NCBI RefSeq assembly: GCF_009600885.1
Contig: NZ_VCLA01000145.1
Span: 53,367 to 117,366 of the forward strand
Direction of reading: 5' to 3'
Length of the DNA stretch: 64,000 nucleotides
Source: Streptomyces jumonjinensis
GTDB taxonomy: Bacteria; Actinomycetota; Actinomycetes; Streptomycetales; Streptomycetaceae
The notes below the pieces were generated by a model. The model did not search any database, was not told the DNA's origin, and worked only from the letters and a program-made list of their open reading frames with translations. This document shows, in pieces, positions 8,224 to 16,975 of this stretch; positions within the stretch are counted from its first letter, which is position 1, and each line of letters opens with the position of its first letter. The position numbers and the translations under genes are program-made.

Positions 8224-9423
8224 ATGCCTCTACCGATCATCGCTCTTGCCCTCACCGCCTTCGCCCTGGGGACGGCCGAACTGGTCCCCAATGGTCTGCT
8301 GCCCCTCATCAGTGAGGATCTCGGGGTGTCGGTGTCCCGGGCGGGCTGGGTGACCACGAGCTTCGCACTCGGTGCGACGATCGGCGGCCCACTCGTCGCG
8401 GCAGCCACGATGCGCCTGCCCCGCAAGCCCTCGGCGATCGGCCTCACCCTGGCCTTCCTGGTCGCCAACGTCATCACCGCGACCACCGGCTCGTTGCTGG
8501 TGGTGTCCGTCTCCCGGGCGTTCGCCGGGGCGATGCTGGGCGGGTTCCTCGGGATCGCGATCACGATCGCCGGCGCTCTGGTCGCGCCGGACCGGCGTGC
8601 CATGGCCATCGCCGTGGTGTTCACCGGCTTCACCGTGTCCAATGTGATCGGTGTCCCCATTGGAAATCTCGTGGGGCGTGCCGCAGGGTGGGAGTCGGCC
8701 TTCTGGGTCGTGTCCGCCCTGGCACTCGTCGGCGCCGTCGCCATGTGGCTGGTGCTGCCCGGCGTAGTGGGCGCCGAGGACACGAAGGAGGACCGCGGGT
8801 TCGGCGTCCTGCGCGGCGGAGTCCTGTGGGGGGCCTTCCTCGCCATTGCCCTCAGCTACGGCGGACTCTTCGTCGTCTATACCTACATCGCCCCCTACCT
8901 GACATCCGTGACCGGCGTTACGGCGCGATCCGTCACCTGGCTGCTGCTGTTGTTCGGTGTGGGCCTGATCGTCGGCAACGCACTCGGCGGTCGCTACGCG
9001 GACCGGTCGGTGACCCGCACCGTGATCGTCATCCTCGGCCTGCTGATCGTCTCCCTGCTGCTTCTGTGGGCCCTGGGCTCCGCCGTGGTCGCTGTCATCG
9101 TTCTGCTGGTGCTCCTCGGCGGCGCCGGCTTCGGCATGGTGCCCCCGTTGCAGTCCTATGTCCTGCACCTGGCCGGTACGGCGTCCGTCCTGGTCTCCGC
9201 GCTGGCGGCCGCATCGTTCAACGCCGGTGTAGCGCTCGGCTCCGCGGTCGGCGGGATCGTCCTGACCCGGACCTCCGATTACCCGCTGCTGGCCCTGGCC
9301 GGTGCCCTGATGACGTTGCTCGGACTGATCGTCTTCCTTCTCACCCGCCGCCATCACACCGCCCACCGATCCGCGACGGGAGACTTCTCCACCTCGGTGC
9401 TTGCCACACACTGTGGTCAGTAG
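8224..9423 (+). CDS. MFS transporter (drug or sugar efflux type)
   Basis: Twelve-helix major facilitator of about 399 residues related to AraJ/YdhP-type DHA1 exporters: it opens with LPIIALALTAFALGTAELVP, carries the usual motif near the first cytoplasmic loop, a short central loop around 180-195 (VVGAEDTKEDRGFG) and ends with helices near 385. ATG 8224 is used; GTG 8218 is an equally possible start and neither has a clear ribosome site. Divergent from the XRE regulator. Repeat copy C begins 31 bp after its stop. Confidence 0.9.
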   Translation: MPLPIIALALTAFALGTAELVPNGLLPLISEDLGVSVSRAGWVTTSFALGATIGGPLVAAATMRLPRKPSAIGLTLAFLVANVITATTGSLLVVSVSRAFAGAMLGGFLGIAITIAGALVAPDRRAMAIAVVFTGFTVSNVIGVPIGNLVGRAAGWESAFWVVSALALVGAVAMWLVLPGVVGAEDTKEDRGFGVLRGGVLWGAFLAIALSYGGLFVVYTYIAPYLTSVTGVTARSVTWLLLLFGVGLIVGNALGGRYADRSVTRTVIVILGLLIVSLLLLWALGSAVVAVIVLLVLLGGAGFGMVPPLQSYVLHLAGTASVLVSALAAASFNAGVALGSAVGGIVLTRTSDYPLLALAGALMTLLGLIVFLLTRRHHTAHRSATGDFSTSVLATHCGQ

Positions 9424-9454
9424 CGTTGCCAACTGGATCGCCCGGCTCGGCTAC

Positions 9455-9513
9455 GGTGTGTGCTTTACGGCTGCCGGAGACGTTCTCGGGGTCGGCAACC
9501 GCCGTTGGACACC
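9455..9513 (+). repeat. Dispersed intergenic palindromic element, copy C
   Basis: GGTGTGTGCTTTACGGCTGCC, then a short loop, then GGCAACCGCCGTTGGACACC. It is the most diverged copy in the left arm but keeps the right arm AACCGCCGTT and the overall length of about 59 bp. It follows the MFS gene closely and could fold as a hairpin in that transcript. Confidence 0.65.
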
Positions 9514-9638
9514 TAGCCGGTGCCCCCGCGACCAGCAGCTCTGCCGCAGTGGCAACGATAGGAGGGCAGTTCGGGATCCTTTGGTACCGTCCCGCCCTCA
9601 GGCGCCGCCGGACGCTGTCGATTTCCGGCGCTCCGGCA

Positions 9639-10205
9639 TCAGCGCAGTGAGGCGAGGAGCCCGATCTCCGGTGCCAGCGCTCCGGGCTGTCCGAGGGCGT
9701 GGAAGTCTGCCTCGACCGCTGCCAGGTCGAGGACGCCGGCACGCACGGCGTGGTACCGGACGATCGACCACAGGAAGATGTCGAGGTTGTCGAACTGCGT
9801 ACCGGCCTCGATGACCTCCTCCTCGTGGAACCACACCGCGACCCGGCCGCTGGTGAGCACGGCGTAGTAGTTGCCTCCTCCGTCGGCGCCGATGGACCAC
9901 ACATCGTCGTCGGACAGCTCCGTCTCATAGCCGGAGTCGAGGATCCGGCAGTCGTTGGCCTTGAAGCCGAAGGCGTACGACCAGTCGTATATGTCGAGAC
10001 ACTGCGGCAAGGATCCTGAGCGGACCCTGCGGTCGAAGCCGGCCAACGCGGTCGCGGCGTCGGGTGGGAGCTTGGCGAGGAACGGTTCGACCGGGCGGGT
10101 CGACGCCGGGATGTCGACCCGTGGCTCGTCGGGAAACCAGCGTGCCAGGTCGTTGTGCAGATCCCGATCCACGTACCCGGTCAATTGATCAACGGTGAGA
10201 GGCAT
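9639..10205 (-). CDS. SUKH/SMI1-KNR4-like protein, possible orphan immunity protein
   Basis: 188 residues, soluble, acidic. The central part VWSIGADGGGNYYAVLTSGR followed by VAVWFHEEEVIEAGTQFDNLDIFLW has the strand-rich pattern of the SMI1/KNR4 (SUKH) superfamily, whose bacterial members are mostly immunity proteins of polymorphic toxin systems. The ATG at 10205 lacks a clear ribosome site. It is 1.2 kb from the large toxin gene at 11374, with transposase debris between, so it may be an extra immunity gene left from an earlier toxin cassette. The fold call rests on pattern recognition only. Confidence 0.7.
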   Translation of the reverse strand: MPLTVDQLTGYVDRDLHNDLARWFPDEPRVDIPASTRPVEPFLAKLPPDAATALAGFDRRVRSGSLPQCLDIYDWSYAFGFKANDCRILDSGYETELSDDDVWSIGADGGGNYYAVLTSGRVAVWFHEEEVIEAGTQFDNLDIFLWSIVRYHAVRAGVLDLAAVEADFHALGQPGALAPEIGLLASLR

Positions 10206-10373
10206 GAGGTGAGGTTAAGGGGTATCCCGTAAATGACCTTCGGGTCGTGCTCGGGCAGCCGCCGTCGTTGTCGAAGCGACGCATGTGGTCCAGTGCGGGT
10301 ACGTGGGAGGTAGCCATGACGGAGGGTCGGTGAGTCCGGCGCGAGCAACGCCGGCAAGCCGTTCGGTCGCTAC

Positions 10374-10424
10374 GGTGTGTCCTTTACGGCGCTTGCTGGA
10401 GACCTACCGCCGTTGAGTACACAC
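10374..10424 (+). repeat. Dispersed intergenic palindromic element, copy D (short)
   Basis: GGTGTGTCCTTTACGGCG, CTTGCTGGAGACC, then directly TACCGCCGTTGAG. Compared with copies A and E the loop has lost about 14 bases, which brings the pairing arms closer together. The shared 5' part, including the preceding CTAC, is the same as in other copies. Confidence 0.65.
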
Positions 10425-10905
10425 GGTGGTGGCCGGTGGAATGCAGGGTAGGGCTCGATACAGGATCGAGCGCCTGAATACCGGCTGCATGATTGCGGGA
10501 CGCCGGGCAGTGCTTCGGTTCCCCGCCGGGCCGGGATCCGGCCGGGCACGGCGGGGACTGACCGCCGCCATGCTCTTTCCGTTGCCGTGCGCGGCTGGTT
10601 CATCGGTCGTGGCACGCACGGCTCGCAGGAGGGGATTGCACCGCTCCCCGGCCCTCCCCATCGCAGACGGTGCGCATACCAACATCACCCACGCCCTCAA
10701 GCCCCACACCGTAGTCGGTACAGCGGGGAGTGGCACTTCCGGCCCTGAGCGGTCTTCTCGTGTCGATGGCACCGACCCGCGTGGCGGGAGCCGGTGCTAT
10801 CTCGTGCACTGTCAGTGCAGGACGTGGACATGGGTGCAAGGTGTCAGAGCGGGGCGCGTTCGGGACCCTCCCCGTTGGGCTCGGGCCCCCGACCGGATTG
10901 CCGCC

Positions 10906-11027
10906 CGCCGACGAGACCGCCGGCACCTGCGCGGCATTCCTGGCCAGGGCCACCGCCTGGTTCGCCGGCCTGGGCATCACGGTCGGACGAACGCTGACCG
11001 ACAACGCCTGGGTCTGCACCAGGAACA
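10906..11027 (+). mobile_element. IS481-family transposase fragment
   Basis: One frame reads AAFLARATAWFAGLGITVGR followed by TLTDNAWVCTRNT, which matches the segment around the second catalytic Asp of IS481-type DDE transposases (usual form: RAVAWFA..GI.VERVLTDNG). The remainder of the transposase and the terminal repeats are absent. It shows past insertion activity beside the toxin locus. Confidence 0.6.
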
Positions 11028-11373
11028 CCCGGCCCCACGACCTCGTCCTGGGCGAGGAACCGGGCGGCCTCCCACATGAGCGTCTCCCGGCCCGGAGCCA
11101 TGCCCTCCAGTGCCTCCGCCGGCTCAGCGGCCCGCCCGGTGTCCCGGATTCCTTGGTGATGTGACATGAGTGGGAGGGCTGCTGCCGAACGCCTGTTTCC
11201 GCTGCTGGGGTATCTGCTCGTGGGACCGTCGTGGACATCGGGGGACGTTTTGGTGTCGGAGTGGCGACGCGGCGGTCACGCTCTCACTGCCAGCCTCCTG
11301 TGACGCGTGTCCGCTCGGGTGCCGGGCTGTCCGCGGCGCCGCGAGGTATGGGGCGCGAGAGGAGGTCGGGTCG

Positions 11374-14300
11374 GTGGTGTCGCCGAAGTCGCCTGTGCCG
11401 ACGCCGCGGCGTTCGGAGCGGGGGACGGTTGTCTCCGGGGGCCGGGGGGAGTTATCGGGCCGCCCGGTGCGTGTGTCGGGTGCGCCGGTGTCCAACGCCG
11501 CTGTGGCGGCGTCGCTGTCCGGCTCGCCGGGGACCGGCCAGCCTGCGCGCCCGGCGGGGCGGCCGCCGGGCGGGGCGCAGTCCCGGGTGGGGAATGGGGC
11601 GGTTGCGGAGGCGTTGGGGCGGGAGCCGGATGCGGTGGGTTCGGCGGCGGGGAGGGTGGGGTCCGGTCGCCCGTCTGCCGGATCGGGCGGTGGGAAGACG
11701 CTGCGTCGTCCGGGTCCGCATGCGGATCCGAAGTTTGTGGCGTTGAAGGGGGACGTGGGGCGGAAGAAGCGGGCGGTGGCGTCGTCGCATCCGCCGGCGC
11801 GGGTGGAGGCGGGGGCGGCGCAGGCGGCTGCGGTGCCGCCGAAGGACGATGCCGAGGCGCAGGGCAAGACGGTCAACGCGGAGCGGATGAACGAGGCCGA
11901 GCCCGGGACGTTCGACAAGGTGGCGTTCGTCGCGGCGGTGGAGAAGGCGATCGCGGAGCGGGCGCCGAAGAATCTGGACCAGGCGGACGGGTTCGCGGAC
12001 TCGGGCAAGGCCGACGAGGTGAAGGCCGAGGTCCAGGGCAAGGTCGGGGAAGGCAAGGAGGCCAGCGCGGGGGAGATCACCGGCACGACCGCGGCGCCGC
12101 CGGACACGTCGGCGGCGGTGGTGAAGGAGGTCACCCCGCTGGCCGCCGACCGCCCGCCGGGCGCCCCGGCCGCACCGGATGCGGCCTCGGCGGTCCCGGA
12201 CCGGCTGCCCCCGTCCGCCACGGACCTCTCGGCCGGCCCGGCACGCGTCAACCGTGACATGGCTGCGGCGCGGGTCACGGAGACCCAGCTCCGCAAGGGC
12301 AACGAGCCCGCGTTCACCAGCGCGCTGGGCCACAAGAAGAAGGCGGAGCAGCACTCGGCCACCGCGCCGGGCCGGATGCGGCGGCACGAGGCGGGTGAGC
12401 TGGGCGCGGCGACCGCGCAGGCCGGTGCTGTCGGTGCCGAGGCGATGGCGGGGATGGCCGGTGCGCGGGTGACCACCGGTCAGCGGGTCGGTACGGGCAA
12501 GACCGGTGCCAAGGGGCGCGACGAGGAACAGCGCGCTCAGGTCACGGCCCGTCTGCAGACGGTGTTCGACGGGATGAAGAAGGATGTCGAGGCGATTCTG
12601 ACCGGTCTCGACACCAAGGTGGACGAGCAGTTCACCCGGGAGGAGAAAGCGGCGCGGGACGCTCTCACCGCCGAGCATCAGCGGGAGATGAAGGCGTACA
12701 AGAAGCGCCGCTATGGCGGGTGGGACGGCTGGGCGCGCTGGGGCAGGGATCTGTTCAAGGGGCTGCCGGCGGAGGCGGACAAGATCTTCGATACCGCCCG
12801 TCGGAACTACATCCGGCGCATGAAGGAGGTCATCGCCGGGATCGCGGACCTGATCGCCGCCGAGCTGGGCCGGGCGAAGAAGCGGATCAAGGAGGGCCGT
12901 ACCGAGCTCCAGACGGAGGTGGTGCGTCTGCCGGTGGGGCTGCGGGCGATCGGCCGTCAGGCAGCAGCCGAGTTCGAGGGCAGGTTCGAGGAACTGGCCC
13001 AGTCGGTGAACGACAAGGGCACCGAACTGGTCGACACCCTCGCCGCCAGGTACACCGACGCGCTGAAGGCCGTGGACAGCGAGATCGCGGCGGAGAAGGA
13101 GAAGAACAGGGGCCTGGTCGACAAGGCCAGGGAAGCCGTCACCGGCGCCATCAACACCATCAACGAACTCCGCAAGCTGCTGATGGGGGTGCTGGCGAAG
13201 GCCGGCACCGCGATCGTGCTGATCCTCAAGGACCCGATCGGCTTCCTGCGCAATCTGGTCACCGGGGTCGGCGCCGGGCTGAAACTGTTCCTCAAGAACA
13301 TCAGGACCCATCTCCAGCAGGGCATCATGGGCTGGCTGCTGGGCCAGGCCACCGCCGCCGGCCTCCAGCTCCCCGCGAAGTTCGACACCCGCGGCGTGTT
13401 CACCCTGCTGGCCTCCCTCCTGGGGCTGTCCTGGGCGAACATCCGCGCCCGCCTCACCCGTCGCGTCCCCGAGGAGGCCGTGGCCGCCGCGGAGACCGCG
13501 CTTCCGGTCGTCGCCGACCTCCGCCGCCGCGGCGCCACCGCCCTCTGGGACGACGTCCGCAACAAGGTCGGCGACCTGCGCAAGACCCTCCTCGACAAGG
13601 TCATCGCCTACGCCACCCCCACCATCGTCACCGCGGGGATCATGTGGATCCTCTCCCTCCTCAACCCCGCCTCCGCGTTCGTCCGCGCGATGAAACTCAT
13701 CATCGACGTCATCACCTTCGTCGTCACCCGCGCCCGCCAAATCATCGACTTCGTCAACGCCGTCCTCGACTCGGTCATCGCCATCGCCCGCGGCGCCACC
13801 GGAGCCGTCCCCGCCCTCATCGAACGCGCCCTCGCCCGCGCCATCCCCGTCCTCCTCGCCTTCCTCGCCGCCCTCATCGGCATCGGAGGCGTCACAGGCC
13901 GCATCCGCCAGATCGTCCAGGCCATGTCCCGGCCCGTCAACCGCCTCATCGACCAGGCCATCGACCGTATCGCCGCACTCGTCCGACGGCTCGGCGCCGG
14001 GAGGAGAGGCCCCCGGCGGCCCGGTGCCGCTGCCCCGGGCAGGGCCCCGGGCCGGATACCCGGTGGCAGGCCGGAGAGGGGCCGGCGCGGTCCGTCCCGG
14101 GGGCCCCGTCGCCCCGCCCGGTGGCGTTCCGGCGGTCGCCCGGATCGCTCCGGAACCTCCGCGAAGCGGGGGCCCGGCAGCAGGAAGGACGGACAGGACG
14201 AGCAGAAGCACAAGGAGAGGCTTGCGGCCCGGGTGGCGATGGACGCCCGGCGCGCGCTCGGTCGGGGTGTTGCGCCCGGTGAGGTCAAGGGGGTGCTGTC

Positions 14301-15276
14301 CCGGACGCTCGCCAAGTGGCGCTCCCGGGGCGCCAGAAAGCTCTACCTCGTCCCGCACGGCGGCAACGCCTTCAAGGTCCGTGCCGAGGTCAACCCGGCC
14401 TGGGCGAGCCCGGCCATCGCATGGAGCCTCCCGCAGACCCCGCAGCCGCAGGCCCAGCCGCTCACCTTCAGCCAGGTGGTCAATCCCACCTCGGCCCGTG
14501 GGGCGTTGTCCATCGACAACAAGCAGGGTGTCGTGGTGCAGCGCGTCAGCATCGGTCCGGGACAACAGCTGCTGGCGGAGATCGGCGCATACCGCCGTCC
14601 CCATGCCGAGGAAATCGTCGTTCTCTACTTCTGGAAGTACATCAAGTCGATCCTTGCGAACAAGGCTCAGTCCCAGGAACAGGCCGCCACGGCTCAGCAG
14701 GCGAAGAAGGCCAAGAAGGGCCGGCCCCAAATCAGTATGGAAATCGACGTGAGCATGAGCTGCTGCCTCAACTGCGCTCGCTTCGTGGTCTCCTTCAAGG
14801 AGTTCCTTGAAGAGGAGGGGTTCGATGTCACAGCGCTGCTCAGATTCGGTTCCCTCTACGGCGGTGGCCAGGTGCACCAGTATCCGACCGTCATCCCGCA
14901 GGAGAGCTTGGACATGGATCGGGAACTCTTCGAACTGTTCATGAAGAAGGGATGGTTCGGGGACGCGGTGAGACAGGTGACGCCCGAGCAGATCGACAAC
15001 CAGGAGAGATTCATTCTGCGTCGGTGGGGAGAATCGGACAGGGTTTCCCTGGAGGAAGCCAAGGAAGGTGATCCCTGGTATAGGCTGAAGCGGAGCCACG
15101 AGCATGGTCATGTGGGCCTGTCCATACTCCGACGGGCCGGGGTCGAGGTCGCCGTGCTGACCGAAGCGGATGTGACCGACGTTCCCGAAGAGGCAGGTAA
15201 AAAGAAGAAGTTCAAGAAATCGATGAAGGTCCTGAAAGAAGCCATCGAGAAAGTCAATGCAAAGTTGAACCCATAG
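11374..15276 (+). CDS. Polymorphic toxin with eCIS-cargo-like body and C-terminal deaminase-like domain
   Basis: About 1300 residues from GTG 11374 (GTG 11377 possible), preceded by AGAGGAGGT. Residues 1-110 are Pro/Gly/Ala-rich; about 290-720 form a charged coiled-coil region (SALGHKKKAEQHSATAP, DEEQRAQVTARLQTVFDGMK, YGGWDGWARWGRDLFKGLP); about 680-875 carry LLGLSWANIRARL and hydrophobic segments (TIVTAGIMWILSLL, LLAFLAALIGIGGV). I recognise this body from proteins linked to extracellular contractile injection systems. A basic linker (875-945) leads to the C-terminal domain with His1077-Ala-Glu1079 (HAEE) and Cys1131-Leu-Asn-Cys1134 (SCCLNC), the zinc-site pattern of cytidine-deaminase-fold toxins. 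The usual DUF4157 head is absent. The immunity gene follows. Deaminase activity and delivery route are inferred. Confidence 0.8.
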   Translation: MVSPKSPVPTPRRSERGTVVSGGRGELSGRPVRVSGAPVSNAAVAASLSGSPGTGQPARPAGRPPGGAQSRVGNGAVAEALGREPDAVGSAAGRVGSGRPSAGSGGGKTLRRPGPHADPKFVALKGDVGRKKRAVASSHPPARVEAGAAQAAAVPPKDDAEAQGKTVNAERMNEAEPGTFDKVAFVAAVEKAIAERAPKNLDQADGFADSGKADEVKAEVQGKVGEGKEASAGEITGTTAAPPDTSAAVVKEVTPLAADRPPGAPAAPDAASAVPDRLPPSATDLSAGPARVNRDMAAARVTETQLRKGNEPAFTSALGHKKKAEQHSATAPGRMRRHEAGELGAATAQAGAVGAEAMAGMAGARVTTGQRVGTGKTGAKGRDEEQRAQVTARLQTVFDGMKKDVEAILTGLDTKVDEQFTREEKAARDALTAEHQREMKAYKKRRYGGWDGWARWGRDLFKGLPAEADKIFDTARRNYIRRMKEVIAGIADLIAAELGRAKKRIKEGRTELQTEVVRLPVGLRAIGRQAAAEFEGRFEELAQSVNDKGTELVDTLAARYTDALKAVDSEIAAEKEKNRGLVDKAREAVTGAINTINELRKLLMGVLAKAGTAIVLILKDPIGFLRNLVTGVGAGLKLFLKNIRTHLQQGIMGWLLGQATAAGLQLPAKFDTRGVFTLLASLLGLSWANIRARLTRRVPEEAVAAAETALPVVADLRRRGATALWDDVRNKVGDLRKTLLDKVIAYATPTIVTAGIMWILSLLNPASAFVRAMKLIIDVITFVVTRARQIIDFVNAVLDSVIAIARGATGAVPALIERALARAIPVLLAFLAALIGIGGVTGRIRQIVQAMSRPVNRLIDQAIDRIAALVRRLGAGRRGPRRPGAAAPGRAPGRIPGGRPERGRRGPSRGPRRPARWRSGGRPDRSGTSAKRGPGSRKDGQDEQKHKERLAARVAMDARRALGRGVAPGEVKGVLSRTLAKWRSRGARKLYLVPHGGNAFKVRAEVNPAWASPAIAWSLPQTPQPQAQPLTFSQVVNPTSARGALSIDNKQGVVVQRVSIGPGQQLLAEIGAYRRPHAEEIVVLYFWKYIKSILANKAQSQEQAATAQQAKKAKKGRPQISMEIDVSMSCCLNCARFVVSFKEFLEEEGFDVTALLRFGSLYGGGQVHQYPTVIPQESLDMDRELFELFMKKGWFGDAVRQVTPEQIDNQERFILRRWGESDRVSLEEAKEGDPWYRLKRSHEHGHVGLSILRRAGVEVAVLTEADVTDVPEEAGKKKKFKKSMKVLKEAIEKVNAKLNP

Positions 15277-15330
15277 GGCCGGGAACGGGCTGATACGGGC
15301 ACCGGAGCCCGGCTGTGAGGGATGCGGAAC

Positions 15331-15903
15331 ATGATGGATCGGGAACGAATCGAATCCGTGTTCTCTGTATTGAGTTCCGGTTCGACGATGTCAGCAGCGG
15401 ATGGCCTTCGGGGGCTGGTGACGGACGAGACGGCGGCAAGAATGATCACGGAGGTGGGGATCCCGGACCAGGTCGGTGGTCATGTGCTGCTGTCGGACTT
15501 CAGTGATGGGCCGGTCACGGTCAAGGAAGACATCGGCCCCCTGAAGGAATCCGATCAGATCGTGGAGAACTTCGTCTCACTCGGCACAACCGGCACAGAC
15601 GGGGAAGGGCTCCTGCTGCTGGACGGGCGGACTGGAGAGGTACTCGTCTGGGAGCAGGAACGGCTTTCCCGGGTGACACCCCGTCTCGACGTCTTCGTTT
15701 ACTTCCTGACGCTTATTCAGGAACAGATCAACACGGCAGAGGACGAAATGTGGGACACGGACGGGGAGGAGGTGCGGGAGGCATTCGAGGCGATCTGGGC
15801 GGGCTTCCAGAGCATCGACGAGCCGACGGTCCGGGAGTCGGGGGAGTACTGGCGACGCATGATGGAGGACTCCTTCCACTCGATGGGCTTCCACGACGGC
15901 TGA
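15331..15903 (+). CDS. SUKH-4-like immunity protein for the upstream toxin
   Basis: 190-residue acidic cytoplasmic protein (ATG 15331 with a GAGGG site; ATG 15322 is a poorer start). It begins about 55 bp after the toxin stop, the standard toxin-immunity arrangement. The sequence fits SUKH-4 immunity proteins: GIPDQVGGHVLLSDF near residue 40, then a short linker to VSLGTTGTDGEGLLLLDGR and TGEVLVWEQE, and a helical C-terminus (FVYFLTLIQEQINTAEDEMW). SUKH proteins are the commonest partners of nuclease and deaminase toxins in bacterial conflict systems. Binding to the deaminase domain is inferred from position and family. Confidence 0.85.
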   Translation: MMDRERIESVFSVLSSGSTMSAADGLRGLVTDETAARMITEVGIPDQVGGHVLLSDFSDGPVTVKEDIGPLKESDQIVENFVSLGTTGTDGEGLLLLDGRTGEVLVWEQERLSRVTPRLDVFVYFLTLIQEQINTAEDEMWDTDGEEVREAFEAIWAGFQSIDEPTVRESGEYWRRMMEDSFHSMGFHDG

Positions 15904-15959
15904 CCCTCGGGGCGGGACGCATCCAGCCACCCGTCGGGGAGCCCGCGCCCCGCCCCAGT

Positions 15960-16793
15960 GCCCCTCGCGTGCGAGAGCGCATGATTTGGGCGGCCTGGAC
16001 CGCGCCAGGAAAGTCCGGCTCCAGCTCGTCAACGGTCAGCGCCTTGACGACCCGCAGTTCACGCCGACCATGCCCGCGGCTGCGGGCCGCATGGCGGGCG
16101 GCGACCCGGCTCCAGGGCAGCGGGTGCAGCGCCGTGAACAGGGACGGCTGGTTGTTCTTGACCATCAGCAGGTAGTGCGTCTGCTTGTCCGGGGTGAGGA
16201 AGCGGATGTGCTCGCGCTGGGTGTGCAGCGCGTCGGCGGTGACGGCGATCCCGGTCAGGTCGAAGGGGGGCGAGCGGCCGGGCGAAGCCCGTGATCTCGT
16301 TGGTCTTGTCCGGCACCGGCAGCTGACTGATCGTCTGCCCGTCGCCGGTCATCGCGGTCGGCAGATGTGCGGACGGGACACGGCTGTTGCGGGAGCCGCG
16401 GGCGCTCTTGCCGTCCGCTGCGACTGTGGTGGCCCCGGACGGATCGCCACCGGCCAAGTCGGCCGGTCCATCTGGGCAGACCCGCTCCAGCGCCCGGCGG
16501 ATGGTCGCGGCACTGGGCGCGATACGCACCGTGAAGGCACCGGCGACCCGGGTACCCAGCCGGGCCGGGGTGGTCTGCGGGGCCGCAGCGGCCCATTGCC
16601 CGATCGCCGTGTCTGAGCGGGCGTCGGCCACTATCGCGGACGCCGCGATCAGCACCGCACTCACGAACGGATGACGTACTCCCCGTCTACGGCGCGGGTC
16701 CGGCAACCTGACCAGCCGCTCCGTCAGCGACATGCCCGCCACCCGGTGCGGCGGCAGGGTCTTGGCGGGACACGGCATGGCGGCTGACGGCAC
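15960..16793 (-). mobile_element. ISAs1-family transposase, frameshifted and 3'-truncated
   Basis: Minus-strand frame one reads LVRLPDPRRRRGVRHPFVS, then AADGKSARGSR and PVPDKTNEITGFARPLAP, typical of ISAs1/H-repeat transposases. At a run of six G (16265-16270) the frame shifts; the protein continues in another frame as FDLTGIAVTADALHTQREHI, then LMVKNNQPSLF and LTVDELEPDFPGAVQAAQI before similarity stops near 15960. The usual C-terminal third is missing and no terminal inverted repeats are clear. It abuts the immunity gene, so the toxin locus has been a target of insertion and deletion. Confidence 0.85.
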
Positions 16794-16975
16794 ATCGAAG
16801 CTCCGTTGCAGGCAGACGACTTGGGAAGGTCATCTGCAGCGACGGGGTTTCGTTGCGTCGGGCACGGCCACTCCGCCCTGCGACGCTACAAGATAACGCG
16901 CTCCCGCAACGGCCCTGTGCCGGGACCTGCCATGCTGAGCAGGTTCGATTCGATTCTCACACCTTGGAGTTTTTG

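Larger units (their letters stand above)
10206..11373. other. Region of decay with repeat copy D and a transposase fragment
   Basis: About 1.2 kb with no intact gene. It holds repeat copy D (10374-10424) and a short IS481-type transposase fragment (10906-11027). A minus-strand frame at 10844-11167 starts plausibly (MSHHQGIRDTGRAAEPAEAL) but runs antisense into the transposase fragment and matches no family known to me. Confidence 0.5.

Noticed and set aside
10844..11167. Possible small minus-strand gene (start MSHHQGIRDTG)
   Set aside because: It overlaps the transposase fragment in antisense, lacks a ribosome site and matches no known family.
11452..15111. Very long open frame (about 1200 codons) antisense to the toxin gene
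   Set aside because: High-GC shadow: residues are Arg/Gly/Leu/His-rich without family motifs, while the plus strand carries a ribosome site, recognisable domains and an immunity partner.
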